A stretch of DNA of 17,694 bases from Anaerolineales bacterium UBA3940 (GTDB lineage Bacteria > Chloroflexota > Anaerolineae > Aggregatilineales > UBA3940): positions 1 to 17,694 of the forward strand of contig DGDY01000185.1 in the NCBI GenBank assembly GCA_002385675.1. Reading direction: 5' to 3'. The first letter of the stretch is position 1, and every line of letters begins with the position of its first letter. The position numbers and the translations under genes were made by a program. Below are positions 7,557 through 15,153 of the stretch, one piece after another. The notes beneath the pieces were generated by a model. The model was not told where the DNA came from, ran no database searches, and saw only the letters and a program-made list of their open reading frames with translations.

Positions 7557-7586
7557 ATTATATTGATTCAGGAGTAAAAACACCAA
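7557..7586 (-). promoter_or_regulatory. Sigma-70 type promoter for the era operon
   Basis: On the minus strand TTGGTG (7586-7581) and a perfect TATAAT (7562-7557) are separated by 18 bases. Transcription should start near 7550, only about nine bases before ATG 7541, so the first message would be almost leaderless. All genes down to the Clp-N repeat gene are closely spaced and could be read from here. Confidence 0.7.
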
Positions 7587-7829
7587 CCTCGAGCGTTGGA
7601 ACTTAGTAAGAAATTTCTGCGTAAGAAGTTTTGGCCCACTGCCGCCTAATATTAGAGACAGCCATCATTCTTAGTCCTATCTTATTATAGGTAAGTTGCG
7701 CAGGTAGCAAAAGCCCGGCGGGTGCCCGGATGCATCTCATAGGGAAGTCGTCAGCCGGGATGGGGGAAATATGGCCGCGCTCGCCATGCACCCCCGCTAT
7801 TTTATGCCAGAGAGGAGACTTACTAGACG
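7587..7829. other. Divergent intergenic region, AT-richer than its surroundings
   Basis: A 243-base region between two divergently read genes. It contains a perfect 10-bp palindrome, AGAAATTTCT (7609-7618), flanked by two copies of GTAAGAA (7606-7612 and 7621-7627), just upstream of the era-operon -35 box, a position that would suit an operator or upstream element. A second minus-strand TATAAT lies at 7689-7684 without a good -35. No convincing plus-strand promoter was found for the EamA gene. A 62-codon minus-strand frame here looks non-coding. Confidence 0.35.
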
Positions 7830-8756
7830 ATGGAGCAACGACTCAGTTCACGCACGCTCGGTGCGGTTGCGATTACCCTGCTGTTCTGGGCGTCCGCCTT
7901 TGCGGGCATTCGCGCCGGGCTGGAGGCGTATCAGCCGGCGCACCTCGCCCTGCTGCGCTTCCTCATTGCCTCGGCGGCTCTGGCGATCTATGCGCTCATC
8001 ACGCGGATGCCCCTGCCCCGCCGCGAGGACCTGCCCGGTATTGCGGTGCTCGGATTTCTGGGCATTACGGTGTACCACGTCTCGCTGACGTACGGCGAGG
8101 TCACGGTCACGGCGGGGGCTGCCAGCCTGCTCATCGGCGCGGCGCCGATGTTCAGCGCGCTGCTGGCGGTCGTGGTGCTCGGCGAGCGGCTGAAAGTGTG
8201 GGGCTGGGTGGGCATTCTGGTCAGCTTCGCAGGCGTGACGCTGATCGCGCTGGGCGAGGGCTCCGGTCTGAACTTTGACCCCGGCGCCGCGCTGATCTTG
8301 CTCTCCGCCGTCGCCACAAGCTTGTACTTCGTGTTCCAGAAGCCCTACCTGAAGCGCTACAGCGCGCTGCAGTTCACCACCTACTCGATATGGGCGGGGA
8401 CGCTCTTCATGCTGGTGTTCCTGCCCGGCCTGCCGCGCGCGGTGGCGACCGCCCCGCTCAACGCGACGCTTGCCATCGTCTACCTCGGCATCTTTCCGGC
8501 GGCGCTCGCATATGTGACGTGGGTCTATGCGCTGTCGCAGGCGCCCGCCTCGGTCGTCATGAGCTTCCTGTACATCAACCCGGTGCTCGCCATCGCGATC
8601 GCGTGGCTGTGGCTCGGGGAGATCCCGACGCCGTTGTCGCTTGCGGGCGGCGCGCTGGCACTCGCCGGGGTGATCCTTGTCAACCTGCGCGGCAAGGCGG
8701 GCGCGCCACAGCCGATCGCCCGGCAGACGGCGGAAGACCCGGCAGCGCTGGACTAA
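7830..8756 (+). CDS. EamA-family (drug/metabolite transporter superfamily) permease
   Basis: A 308-residue membrane protein with ten predicted helices in two EamA repeats (~9-140 and ~151-290), the normal build of DMT-superfamily exporters for amino acids, nucleosides or drugs. Typical landmarks are [13 protein letters not shown] in helix 1 (18-30), [24 protein letters not shown] at the end of the first repeat, and [22 protein letters not shown] at the matching place in the second. The substrate cannot be predicted. A GAGGAG lies upstream with a rather long 12-base spacing. The C-terminal tail (~287-308) is hydrophilic. The TAA overlaps the stop codon of the convergent gene by four bases (8753-8756). 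It stands alone on its strand, with no partner gene to suggest a role. Confidence 0.88.
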   Translation: MEQRLSSRTLGAVAITLLFWASAFAGIRAGLEAYQPAHLALLRFLIASAALAIYALITRMPLPRREDLPGIAVLGFLGITVYHVSLTYGEVTVTAGAASLLIGAAPMFSALLAVVVLGERLKVWGWVGILVSFAGVTLIALGEGSGLNFDPGAALILLSAVATSLYFVFQKPYLKRYSALQFTTYSIWAGTLFMLVFLPGLPRAVATAPLNATLAIVYLGIFPAALAYVTWVYALSQAPASVVMSFLYINPVLAIAIAWLWLGEIPTPLSLAGGALALAGVILVNLRGKAGAPQPIARQTAEDPAALD

Positions 8757-9319
8757 CCGGGCTCCTCAGCGGGCAGGCGCTGGGGCAGTTCGCACAGCGC
8801 GCCGGGGTGCACCACCCAGCACGGCACGGCCCGCCGCAGTAGAGCGGGGATGCGCCCGTCATCTAGAGGCGGCTCCTCCCAGCCCGCAGCGCGCGCGTCC
8901 AGCCAGACTGCCGCGCCGATCCGGCTCACCAGCCCGGCCAGGTCGTCCGACCGGTAGGCATAGACCCACAGGCCCAACGCAAGGTCAAGCTGTTTCAGGA
9001 AGATCTCTGCAGGCTTCCCGGTTGTAACATGGAAGCCGCCGACGTCAGCCCGGGGGAACAGGTCGCCGCGCCGCAGGATAAAGTCGAGCGCGGCGTCCCC
9101 CCGGTGCTCGCGCCGGAAGTCGTCGAAGACCCATTCAACGAGCAACGTGTCTTTCTTGAGGAGCAGCGGGATGCCGTAGCGCAGCACCATCGGGCCGTGA
9201 TGCAGCACTTCGCCGGGCAGCGGGCCATACGGCGCGCCACAGATGAGCGCCGTACCGGTCCCATCCACCTGCACAACGTAGCCCGCCAGTTCGTCACAGG
9301 GAAGCGACTCGATACCCAT
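8753..9319 (-). CDS. Unrecognised 188-residue protein downstream of ruvA
   Basis: No known family is recognised. The protein is soluble, with no signal peptide or membrane span, and mixes beta-like segments ([44 protein letters not shown]) with a helical second half ([20 protein letters not shown]). There are four cysteines and no catalytic signature. The start at 9319 is well supported: GGAAGG at 9330-9325 is five bases upstream and overlaps the ruvA stop codon, so it is probably translated right after RuvA. A longer reading to 9379 would run back inside ruvA and is rejected. Its place behind ruvA suggests co-expression, but nothing in the sequence ties it to recombination. Confidence 0.7.
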   Translation of the reverse strand: MGIESLPCDELAGYVVQVDGTGTALICGAPYGPLPGEVLHHGPMVLRYGIPLLLKKDTLLVEWVFDDFRREHRGDAALDFILRRGDLFPRADVGGFHVTTGKPAEIFLKQLDLALGLWVYAYRSDDLAGLVSRIGAAVWLDARAAGWEEPPLDDGRIPALLRRAVPCWVVHPGALCELPQRLPAEEPG

Positions 9320-9329
9320 ATGCGCCTTC

Positions 9330-9911
9330 CTACTCGGCAAAATATGCCAGCGCAAGACGCACCCGCTCCTCCAGATCATCCGGCGCGTCTCGCGGAATGG
9401 ACTGGAGCGCCGCCTGCGCCTCGACGAGGCTGAAGCCCATCGCCGTCAGCGCTTCGATCACCTCGGTGTCGGCGTGCGATACCGCGGCGAGGCCCGCCGG
9501 CAGGTCCTGCGCCACGAGCTTGCCCTTCAGCTCCAGCACGATCTTCTGCGCGGTCTTCTTGCCGATCCCTGGCACCCGCGCGATGATGTCCGGGTCGTCC
9601 TTCTGCACAGCGTTGGCGAGCACGTTCGGCGCGAGCGTGTTGACAATGGCGAGCGCCAGGCGCGGCCCAACACCCGAGACGCCGAGCAGCATCTCGAAGA
9701 TAGCCTTCTCTTCCTCCGAGGCGAACCCGTACAGCGTCAGCGAGTCCTCACGCACAACAAGGTGCGTGACAAGCTCCACCGGCTGACCGATCCGTCCCAG
9801 CTTATTGAACACGCTTGACGGCACATAGATCAGCAGCCCCACCCCGCCGACCTGCACGGTGATGGTGTTTTCGCCGATCGCTAACAATGTTCCTGAAATC
9901 GACGCAATCAT
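9330..9911 (-). CDS. ruvA: Holliday junction branch-migration protein RuvA
   Basis: RuvA binds four-way DNA junctions as a tetramer and loads the RuvB motor. The 193 residues follow the family plan: an OB-fold (~1-62), two helix-hairpin-helix motifs (LLGVSGVGPR, 75-84, and VPGIGKK, 113-119), and a C-terminal three-helix domain (~147-193, EVIEALTAMGFSLVEAQAAL) that contacts RuvB. Length is close to the E. coli protein (203). The frame is open to an ATG at 9935, but ATG 9911 begins the family-typical MIxSxxGTL, has AGGA six bases upstream and is chosen. Neither ruvB nor ruvC lies in the window, so they must be elsewhere or off the contig. The stop codon is part of the ribosome-binding site of the following gene. 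Confidence 0.95.
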   Translation of the reverse strand: MIASISGTLLAIGENTITVQVGGVGLLIYVPSSVFNKLGRIGQPVELVTHLVVREDSLTLYGFASEEEKAIFEMLLGVSGVGPRLALAIVNTLAPNVLANAVQKDDPDIIARVPGIGKKTAQKIVLELKGKLVAQDLPAGLAAVSHADTEVIEALTAMGFSLVEAQAALQSIPRDAPDDLEERVRLALAYFAE

Positions 9912-9979
9912 CCCTGGTCCTGTTATCGCTGTCATGAGTCATTCGGGCAGCGCCTGCGGCGAGCGCCGGGCGCGCCCCT

Positions 9980-10007
9980 ATTGTACCAGCAACTGCCGTG
10001 CTGTCGT
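9980..10007 (-). promoter_or_regulatory. Possible ruvA promoter
   Basis: On the minus strand ACGACA (10007-10002, four of six matches to TTGACA) and TACAAT (9985-9980, five of six) are 16 bases apart. A start near 9973 would leave a GC-rich leader of about 60 bases before ATG 9911. It lies back to back with the plus-strand promoter at 10041-10070. Confidence 0.4.
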
Positions 10008-10040
10008 CTGATCCCCGGCCAGAGTGCACCAGGAGAGGCG

Positions 10041-10070
10041 TTGACAGCCAGAATTAACGCGGGCTATGAT
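10041..10070 (+). promoter_or_regulatory. Sigma-70 type promoter for the histidine-motif membrane protein
   Basis: A perfect TTGACA (10041-10046) is followed after 18 bases by TATGAT (10065-10070). Transcription is expected near 10077, giving a leader of about 58 bases that ends in the strong GGGAGGAG ribosome-binding site at 10119-10126. It is one of the two strongest promoters in the window. Confidence 0.75.
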
Positions 10071-10134
10071 AGGATAACGTTTGTCCAATTTATCGTATTT
10101 ACTTGCTTCGGCTCTACCGGGAGGAGAAACGCTG

Positions 10135-11277
10135 ATGGCTGTTACGACATCCACACTCCGCCGAGGAGTGGCCCAAGAACAGAGCTGGCTTCACAGTCGT
10201 GATTGGGACCTGATGTTCATCTCGCTGAGCGTCGTCCTCGTCACCATTCCCTACCTCACCTATCTGGGGCTGCTGGAGATGCAGCCGGTGCTGGCCCCCA
10301 TTGCCATGCGCTTCGGCACAACTGTTGACGATCTCAGCCGGAACATCATCAATGCCATCGTCGCGCTGCTCGTCGGCGGGCCGCATATGTACGCTACCTT
10401 CCAGCGTACGGCACTTGACCGCGAGTACGTCGCCAAGCACAAGAAGGTCATCTGGTCTTCTGTGCTGATCCCGGCCATCGTGATCACGATGGCGGTGCTC
10501 TCGCTGCCGCTGCTGCTGACGGTCTTCTTCTTCTGGGCTTCGATCCACGTACTGCACCAGATCGTGTACATCACTGAGCTGTACAATCACAAGCGGCAGG
10601 CCAGGCTGTCCCGCTTTTCGCGCTTTGCAGACTACGCCATCATCCTGACCGCGCTCTACCCGATCGCCGCGTATAAGATCTCGATCAACCAGTTCACGAT
10701 CGGCATCAACAACATCAGCGAAGTTGTCGCCAAGATCCTCGGCCTCGTCGGGCTGTCGCTCGGCCCGTGGATGGTATGGCTTGCCGGTTCGATGTTCGCC
10801 GTGGCGGTCGTCCTGTGGGTTATTAAGACCTACAAGGAGTGGCGAGACGGCACCCTCCACGGCCCGAAGACGCTGTTCATCGCGCTGACGGTCATCGCGT
10901 CGTTCTTCGTGCCGGCGCTCGGCAACCTCGATACAGCCTTCCAGGGTATGAACCTGTGGCACTCGCTGCAGTACCTGGCGCTGACGTGGATGCTCATCAA
11001 CCTGCGCCAGCGCCGCGGCGAGTTGGATCACTCCCCGCTCGTCGAGCGGCTCGCCCGCGATGGGGCTGCGCGCAAGTTCTACCTGTTCAATGTCGGGCTG
11101 ACGGTTGCCGACGTGCTGCTCGCAGTGGTACTGTTTGGCATCATGTACGGGATCGTCGGAACCACCTTCGACTACGCCTTCGACCGCGCCTACTACATGG
11201 CGATCCTGAGCTTCCTGTGGATCCACTACTACCATGACCACTTCCTCTTCGCCGAGCCGGAAGTGATCATCGACTGA
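10135..11277 (+). CDS. Multi-pass membrane protein with conserved-looking histidine motifs
   Basis: A 380-residue membrane protein with about eight to nine hydrophobic helices. Histidines sit at helix ends or in loops in striking motifs: GGPHMYATF (H84), WASIHVLHQ (H138, H141), NLWHSLQY (H276) and WIHYYHDHF (H364, H367, H369, with D368). Such clusters in a polytopic protein suggest metal binding, as in membrane di-iron hydroxylases or heme proteins. They do not fit the classic eight-histidine boxes, and I cannot name the family. The start at 10135 is set by GGGAGGAG (10119-10126) eight bases upstream; a TTG at 10081 in the same frame lies close to the promoter and is rejected. The gene has its own strong promoter and a hairpin terminator, so it is probably a single-gene unit. 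Confidence 0.8.
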   Translation: MAVTTSTLRRGVAQEQSWLHSRDWDLMFISLSVVLVTIPYLTYLGLLEMQPVLAPIAMRFGTTVDDLSRNIINAIVALLVGGPHMYATFQRTALDREYVAKHKKVIWSSVLIPAIVITMAVLSLPLLLTVFFFWASIHVLHQIVYITELYNHKRQARLSRFSRFADYAIILTALYPIAAYKISINQFTIGINNISEVVAKILGLVGLSLGPWMVWLAGSMFAVAVVLWVIKTYKEWRDGTLHGPKTLFIALTVIASFFVPALGNLDTAFQGMNLWHSLQYLALTWMLINLRQRRGELDHSPLVERLARDGAARKFYLFNVGLTVADVLLAVVLFGIMYGIVGTTFDYAFDRAYYMAILSFLWIHYYHDHFLFAEPEVIID

Positions 11278-11303
11278 CAGGCACGGGTGTGAGGATCCAG
11301 CCG

Positions 11304-11328
11304 GGGGCACGCGGAGGGGGCGTGCCCC
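11304..11328 (+). terminator. Hairpin terminator after the histidine-motif gene
   Basis: GGGGCACGC (11304-11312) pairs perfectly with GCGTGCCCC (11320-11328) across a seven-base loop, starting 26 bases after the stop at 11277. The tail (TGATTGATTCTCC) has only scattered Ts, so termination may be partial. Confidence 0.6.
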
Positions 11329-11381
11329 TGATTGATTCTCCGAGCTGCTTGCAAGCCGGGCAGACCCCCACCCAGGTACGC

Positions 11382-11410
11382 TTGTCTCACCCGGCATACC
11401 GGGCTAAAAT
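11382..11410 (+). promoter_or_regulatory. Promoter for the esterase-lipoprotein pair
   Basis: TTGTCT (11382-11387) and TAAAAT (11405-11410) are separated by exactly 17 bases. The predicted start near 11417 leaves a leader of about 30 bases containing GAGG (11436-11439), seven bases before the ATG at 11447. Confidence 0.6.
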
Positions 11411-11446
11411 GCGCCTGGTTTTAATCACCGGGGATGAGGCACACTC

Positions 11447-12460
11447 ATGCCAGATATCATCTACCTTGAGCACACCTCAAGCGTGCTCCGCGATAACCCG
11501 CTTGGCGACCCACACGTGCGCCGGCTGCCGGTCTATCTACCGCCCGGCTACCACGACGCACCCGACCGCCGCTATCCGGTGATCTGGGTGCTGGCGCCCT
11601 TCACCAGTTGGGGCGAGCGGATGTTCAACCTCCAGGCGTGGGATGAGAACATCGTGCAGCGCATGGACCGGCTCGTCCGGAGTGGACAGGCGGAACCGGC
11701 GATCCTCGCCTTTCCCGATGCTTTCACGATGTTCGGGGGCAGCCAGTACGTCAACTCGTCGGCAGTCGGCAGGTATCAGGACTACCTGCTTGAGGAGCTT
11801 GTCCCCTTCCTTGACGAGAACGTCCGGACGCTGGCCTCGCCTGAGCACCGTGCGGTGCTGGGCTACAGCAGTGGGGGCTTCGCCGCGCTGCGGCTGAGCA
11901 TGTGCTGCCCCGGCGTATTCAGCGCCGCCGCCTCGCACGCCGGGGATATGTGGTTCGAGGCGTGCTACTGGCCCGACATCCCCGGTGCGGTGCGCGGGCT
12001 GGCGCAGGCCGGGGGCGTCGAGCCGTTCGTCGAGAGCCTCCGCGGGCTGACGAATGCACGTGATACAAGCCGCGACTGGTTCAGCACGCTGGGCATGGTC
12101 GCCATGAGCGCCTGCTACTCACCCAACCCGAAAAGCCCCGCCGGGTTTGACCTGCCCTTCGATCCGGTGACGGGCGAGATCGACGCGGCGGTGTGGGCGC
12201 GCTGGCAGACATACGACCCGCTGCGCCTGGCCGCGGACCATATCGAGGCGCTCCGCTCGTTGAAGGCGCTTTACTTCGACTGCGGCGTTTACGATGAATA
12301 CAACCTTTTCCTCGGCGCGCGACGGCTGCACCGCCTGCTCGACGAGCACGGCGTGGACCACATTTATCAGGAATTTTCGGGCGGGCATCGCAACATCAAC
12401 TGGCGCTATGACGTTTCCCTGCCCATTATCAGCCGGGCGATTGCCCGGCGGGAAGGCTAA
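11447..12460 (+). CDS. Esterase of the alpha/beta-hydrolase fold (esterase D/Fes-like)
   Basis: A 337-residue serine hydrolase of the PF00756 type, the group that holds S-formylglutathione hydrolase, enterochelin esterase and mycolyltransferases. The nucleophile elbow is GYSSG (139-143, S141). The likely acid is D283 in DCGVYDEYN and the base is H314 in GGHRNINW, so the triad is in the usual order and spacing. The opening VRRLPVYLPPGYHDAPDRRYPVIWVL is the family-typical first strands. There is no signal peptide, so it probably acts in the cytoplasm; the substrate is unknown. Residues ~170-260 form a larger than usual cap-like insertion with WPDIPG and FDLPFDPVTGEID. It has its own promoter and GAGG ribosome-binding site, and is followed after eight bases by the lipoprotein gene. 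Confidence 0.87.
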   Translation: MPDIIYLEHTSSVLRDNPLGDPHVRRLPVYLPPGYHDAPDRRYPVIWVLAPFTSWGERMFNLQAWDENIVQRMDRLVRSGQAEPAILAFPDAFTMFGGSQYVNSSAVGRYQDYLLEELVPFLDENVRTLASPEHRAVLGYSSGGFAALRLSMCCPGVFSAAASHAGDMWFEACYWPDIPGAVRGLAQAGGVEPFVESLRGLTNARDTSRDWFSTLGMVAMSACYSPNPKSPAGFDLPFDPVTGEIDAAVWARWQTYDPLRLAADHIEALRSLKALYFDCGVYDEYNLFLGARRLHRLLDEHGVDHIYQEFSGGHRNINWRYDVSLPIISRAIARREG

Positions 12461-12468
12461 CGCGGCTC

Positions 12469-14085
12469 GTGATGAAACGCTCTCACCGGCTGCTTGTGAT
12501 GGCGCTGCTTGCGACGCTCACTCTGACCGCCTGCCGGGGTGGTCGTGATCCATTTATTTTCGTGACGGTCACGCCATCCGCGAGTTCGGGGCAGCCCATA
12601 CCGCCGGGCGAGATGATCCAGCCGCCCCCGGCGTCAACTGCGGGCGCATTACCCGGCGCAGAGGGCGCCCCGCCGACGCCTGCCTTCATCCCCACGCCCA
12701 ACCCGACACGCCCCGCCGTTGTCGACCCCACGCAGGACCAGATTCACGTCGTGCAGTTCGGCGATACGCTGAACGCCATCGCCGACCGCTACGGTGTCGC
12801 GCCCGAGTCGATTATGCAGGCCAACGGGCTGGACAACGCGAACCTGCTCTCCGTCGGCCAGTCGCTCATCATCCCGCTCGGCGTGCGGACGGTCGGCCCG
12901 GCCTTCAAGATCATCCCGGACAGCGAACTGGTCTACGGGCCGGCGCTCAAGGGCTTCGACGTGGAGCAGGCTGTTAGCATCCTGCCGAACAGCTTTCTTG
13001 CCAACTACACCGAGGAGCTTGACGGTCGGCTGTGGACCGGCGCAGAGATTATCGACCGGGTAGCGGTCGAGCAGAGCATCAGCCCACGGCTGCTGCTGGC
13101 GCTGCTGGAGTACGAGAGCGGCTGGCTCAGCCAGTCGATGGTGACAGAGGATCAGGCGCTCTACCCCATGGGCTACCGCGAGCGCCCGGGGCAGATCTAC
13201 GGGCTGTACCGCCAGCTTGACTGGGCGGGCAAGATGCTCCAGGCGGGCTACTACGGCTGGCGCCAGCGCGGGCTGAGCGCGGTGCTGCTCGCCGACGGCC
13301 AGCGCGTCGGCCTGGACCCCACGATCAACGCGGGCACGGCGGGCGTGCAGACGCTCCTCGCACAAACCCGCTCGCTCGATAGCTGGCTGGCTGCTACGCA
13401 GTACTCGGGCTTCTTTAATACGTACGTCAGCCTGTTTGGCGACCCGTTCCGCTTTGCGGTCGAACCGCTCATCCCGCCGGACCTGCAGCAGCCAGAGATC
13501 GGCTTCCCCTTTGGCGACGACGAGGTCTGGTACTTCACCGGCGGGCCGCACGGCGGCTGGGGCTCGAGCAGCGCCTGGGCCGCGCTCGACTTCGTCTCCG
13601 CTGAGGAGGTCGGGTTGGGCTGCGATGTTTCGCCGGACTGGGCGCGCGCCGTAGCGGACGGGGTGATCGCCCGCAGCGAGTACGGGCTTGTCATCCTCGA
13701 CCTGGACGGCGACGGCTTCGAGGGCACCGGCTGGACGATCTTCTATCTGCACCTCTCAAGCGAGGATCGCCCCGTGCAGGAGGGTCAGCGCGTGAAGAAG
13801 GGCGACCCCATCGGGCACCCATCCTGTGAAGGCGGGGTCAGCTACGCGACGCACCTGCACATCGCCCGGCGCTACAACGGCGAGTGGATCGCTGCGGACT
13901 GCTCGGAGTGCATGCTTGAAGCCCCGGCGCCGCAACTCAACATGGACGGCTGGCTGACTTACACCTTCGGGAAAGAGTACGACGGCTCGATGATCAAGGG
14001 CGAGGAGTACCGCGAGGCCTGCGTGTGCCGCGAGCCGGTCAACACCTTCCATCTGCAGGCGCTCCAGGCAACCGAGGCTCGCTGA
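12469..14085 (+). CDS. Lipoprotein with LysM, helical lysozyme-like region and M23 peptidase domain
   Basis: A 538-residue exported cell-wall protein. Domain order: a lipoprotein signal (1-22, lipobox LTAC, lipidated C22), a Pro-rich linker (~35-88), one LysM peptidoglycan-binding domain (92-138, HVVQFGDTLNAIADRYGV), a helical region (~185-325) whose SPRLLLALLEYESGWLSQ recalls transglycosylase catalytic helices (E214 or E216), and an M23 LytM-type zinc peptidase domain (~350-475). Metal ligands are likely H361 (GGPHGGWG), D374 (ALDF) and H464 (HLHIARR). Between the strands sits DLDGDGFEG (411-419), a DxDxDG calcium-type loop. Six further cysteines lie after residue 380. Start is GTG 12469 or ATG 12472; GGAAGG lies 12 bases before the GTG at the end of the esterase gene. 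It probably cuts or binds peptidoglycan. Confidence 0.85.
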   Translation: MMKRSHRLLVMALLATLTLTACRGGRDPFIFVTVTPSASSGQPIPPGEMIQPPPASTAGALPGAEGAPPTPAFIPTPNPTRPAVVDPTQDQIHVVQFGDTLNAIADRYGVAPESIMQANGLDNANLLSVGQSLIIPLGVRTVGPAFKIIPDSELVYGPALKGFDVEQAVSILPNSFLANYTEELDGRLWTGAEIIDRVAVEQSISPRLLLALLEYESGWLSQSMVTEDQALYPMGYRERPGQIYGLYRQLDWAGKMLQAGYYGWRQRGLSAVLLADGQRVGLDPTINAGTAGVQTLLAQTRSLDSWLAATQYSGFFNTYVSLFGDPFRFAVEPLIPPDLQQPEIGFPFGDDEVWYFTGGPHGGWGSSSAWAALDFVSAEEVGLGCDVSPDWARAVADGVIARSEYGLVILDLDGDGFEGTGWTIFYLHLSSEDRPVQEGQRVKKGDPIGHPSCEGGVSYATHLHIARRYNGEWIAADCSECMLEAPAPQLNMDGWLTYTFGKEYDGSMIKGEEYREACVCREPVNTFHLQALQATEAR

Positions 14086-14089
14086 GCCG

Positions 14090-15070
14090 CTACGGGATGG
14101 GGTAAATGTTCGGTTCGAGGTCGGCGGCGGCGTTCACCGGCTCCGCCGCGTCGAAGATCAGGTAGCATGCCTCCGACTTCGGGTGTGCGTGCGCCCAGCT
14201 TGCAAGCCGGATCTGCCGGTTTGCGAGGATGTCGTACCCGCCCGATACCGCAATATGCCCGGCGACGAGCACGCGCTGCGGCATCCCCGGTGGTGAGAAC
14301 GCGTCGAGGAACTGCTCGACCAGCCGGCTGTATGTCGCGGAGCCAAAGCGGCGCTCCGCCTGCGTGAAGAAGAACTCCTCCAGCAGATCCCACTCCGGCT
14401 CAAGGTTGGTCGCGATGAAGCCGCGCAGCAGATCGTAGTAGCGGGGGTCGTCCGGCCCGGTAACCGCAAGCTGCTCGCGGGCCAACTGCTCGTACTCCTT
14501 CCCGGTAATCTGCCCGTACGAGGCCAGCAGTTCGAGCACGTCCGAGCGCGAGAGCAGGCGGTCAACCTCGCGGAGGACGGCCTCGTGAGACAGGCTCAAC
14601 AACCACTCGGCAGCCTGCGGCGTCGCCGTGAGCGTCGACGCGCCCGCGTGTGTCAGCATGACACCCGCGGCTGTCCGCACCACAAACGGCAACGAGTGGA
14701 GGAAGTCGATGACCACGCCCCGGTAGTCGCCCAGCATATGCTCAAAGCGAGGCAGGAAGGAGACATTGCCCTTGCTGTACGGCGTCGAGTAGATGTGCAT
14801 CAACTCGTGGTTGCCGAGCAGCGGGATGATGGTTTCCCCGCCGAGTTCATTGCGAAGCTGTATCAGGTCCAGCAGGATGTCCAGCGAGTAGTCATCCTCC
14901 GGCAGCCCGTAGCCGTGGATCATATCGCCCAGTATGACGAAGTGATCCGCCAGGCCTTCTTGCAGCAGCGTCAGGAAGTGGTCGCGGTAGCGAGCATACG
15001 GCTCCCACTCGCCGTGCAGGTCGCTGATGGTGTAGACGAGTCCATGCAGTAGGTCGACGGCGCGGTTCAT
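14090..15070 (-). CDS. Calcineurin-like (PPP-type) metallophosphoesterase
   Basis: A 326-residue cytoplasmic phosphoesterase with the two-metal site of the calcineurin-like superfamily. Motifs, numbered from ATG 15070, are SDLHGEW (D17, H19), LGDMIHGYG (D49), LLGNHELMH (N87, H88), THAG (H141) and AGHIAVSGGY (H272). The GNHE box and motif order place it with PPP-like enzymes (Ser/Thr phosphatases, ApaH), although the usual GDxVDRG is altered to GDMIHGYG. A helical insertion fills residues ~150-255. The substrate is unknown. The frame runs on to a GTG at 15154, but that stretch contains a GC-rich hairpin and looks untranslated; ATG 15070 has GGGAG just upstream and starts eight residues before the first motif strand. 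It lies 179 bases behind mdh. Its stop is four bases from the convergent lipoprotein gene. Confidence 0.85.
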   Translation of the reverse strand: MNRAVDLLHGLVYTISDLHGEWEPYARYRDHFLTLLQEGLADHFVILGDMIHGYGLPEDDYSLDILLDLIQLRNELGGETIIPLLGNHELMHIYSTPYSKGNVSFLPRFEHMLGDYRGVVIDFLHSLPFVVRTAAGVMLTHAGASTLTATPQAAEWLLSLSHEAVLREVDRLLSRSDVLELLASYGQITGKEYEQLAREQLAVTGPDDPRYYDLLRGFIATNLEPEWDLLEEFFFTQAERRFGSATYSRLVEQFLDAFSPPGMPQRVLVAGHIAVSGGYDILANRQIRLASWAHAHPKSEACYLIFDAAEPVNAAADLEPNIYPIP

Positions 15071-15093
15071 GACACTCCCGGTCGTGACAAACA

Positions 15094-15125
15094 GCCGCCG
15101 CCCATCCACCCCGACGGACGGCGGC
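15094..15125 (-). other. Hairpin in the leader of the phosphoesterase gene
   Basis: GCCGCCG (15094-15100) and CGGCGGC (15119-15125) form a perfect 7-bp stem with an 18-base loop, 23 bases before the ATG at 15070. It is too far from a T-run to be a terminator and may slow translation or protect the 5' end; GC-rich DNA makes such pairs fairly common. Confidence 0.3.
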
Positions 15126-15153
15126 CAGGTAAACGAGGGTTTATGGTGACGCA

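Noticed and set aside
7603..7791. A 62-codon minus-strand frame in the divergent intergenic region.
   Set aside because: No ribosome-binding site, no family, and it covers probable regulatory sequence next to the era-operon promoter.
7683..7803. Possible plus-strand -10 boxes for the EamA gene (TATTAT at 7683, TATTTT at 7798).
   Set aside because: Neither has an acceptable -35 hexamer 16 to 19 bases upstream.
10114..11397. A 427-codon minus-strand frame opposite the histidine-motif membrane protein.
   Set aside because: The product is a low-complexity, charged sequence (rich in R, E, D, Q) typical of the antisense of membrane-protein codons, and the plus strand has the promoter, ribosome-binding site and helices.
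12649..13752. A 367-codon open frame on the minus strand opposite the lipoprotein gene.
   Set aside because: It is a shadow of GC-rich codons; the plus-strand frame has a lipobox, LysM and M23 motifs, while the antisense product has none.
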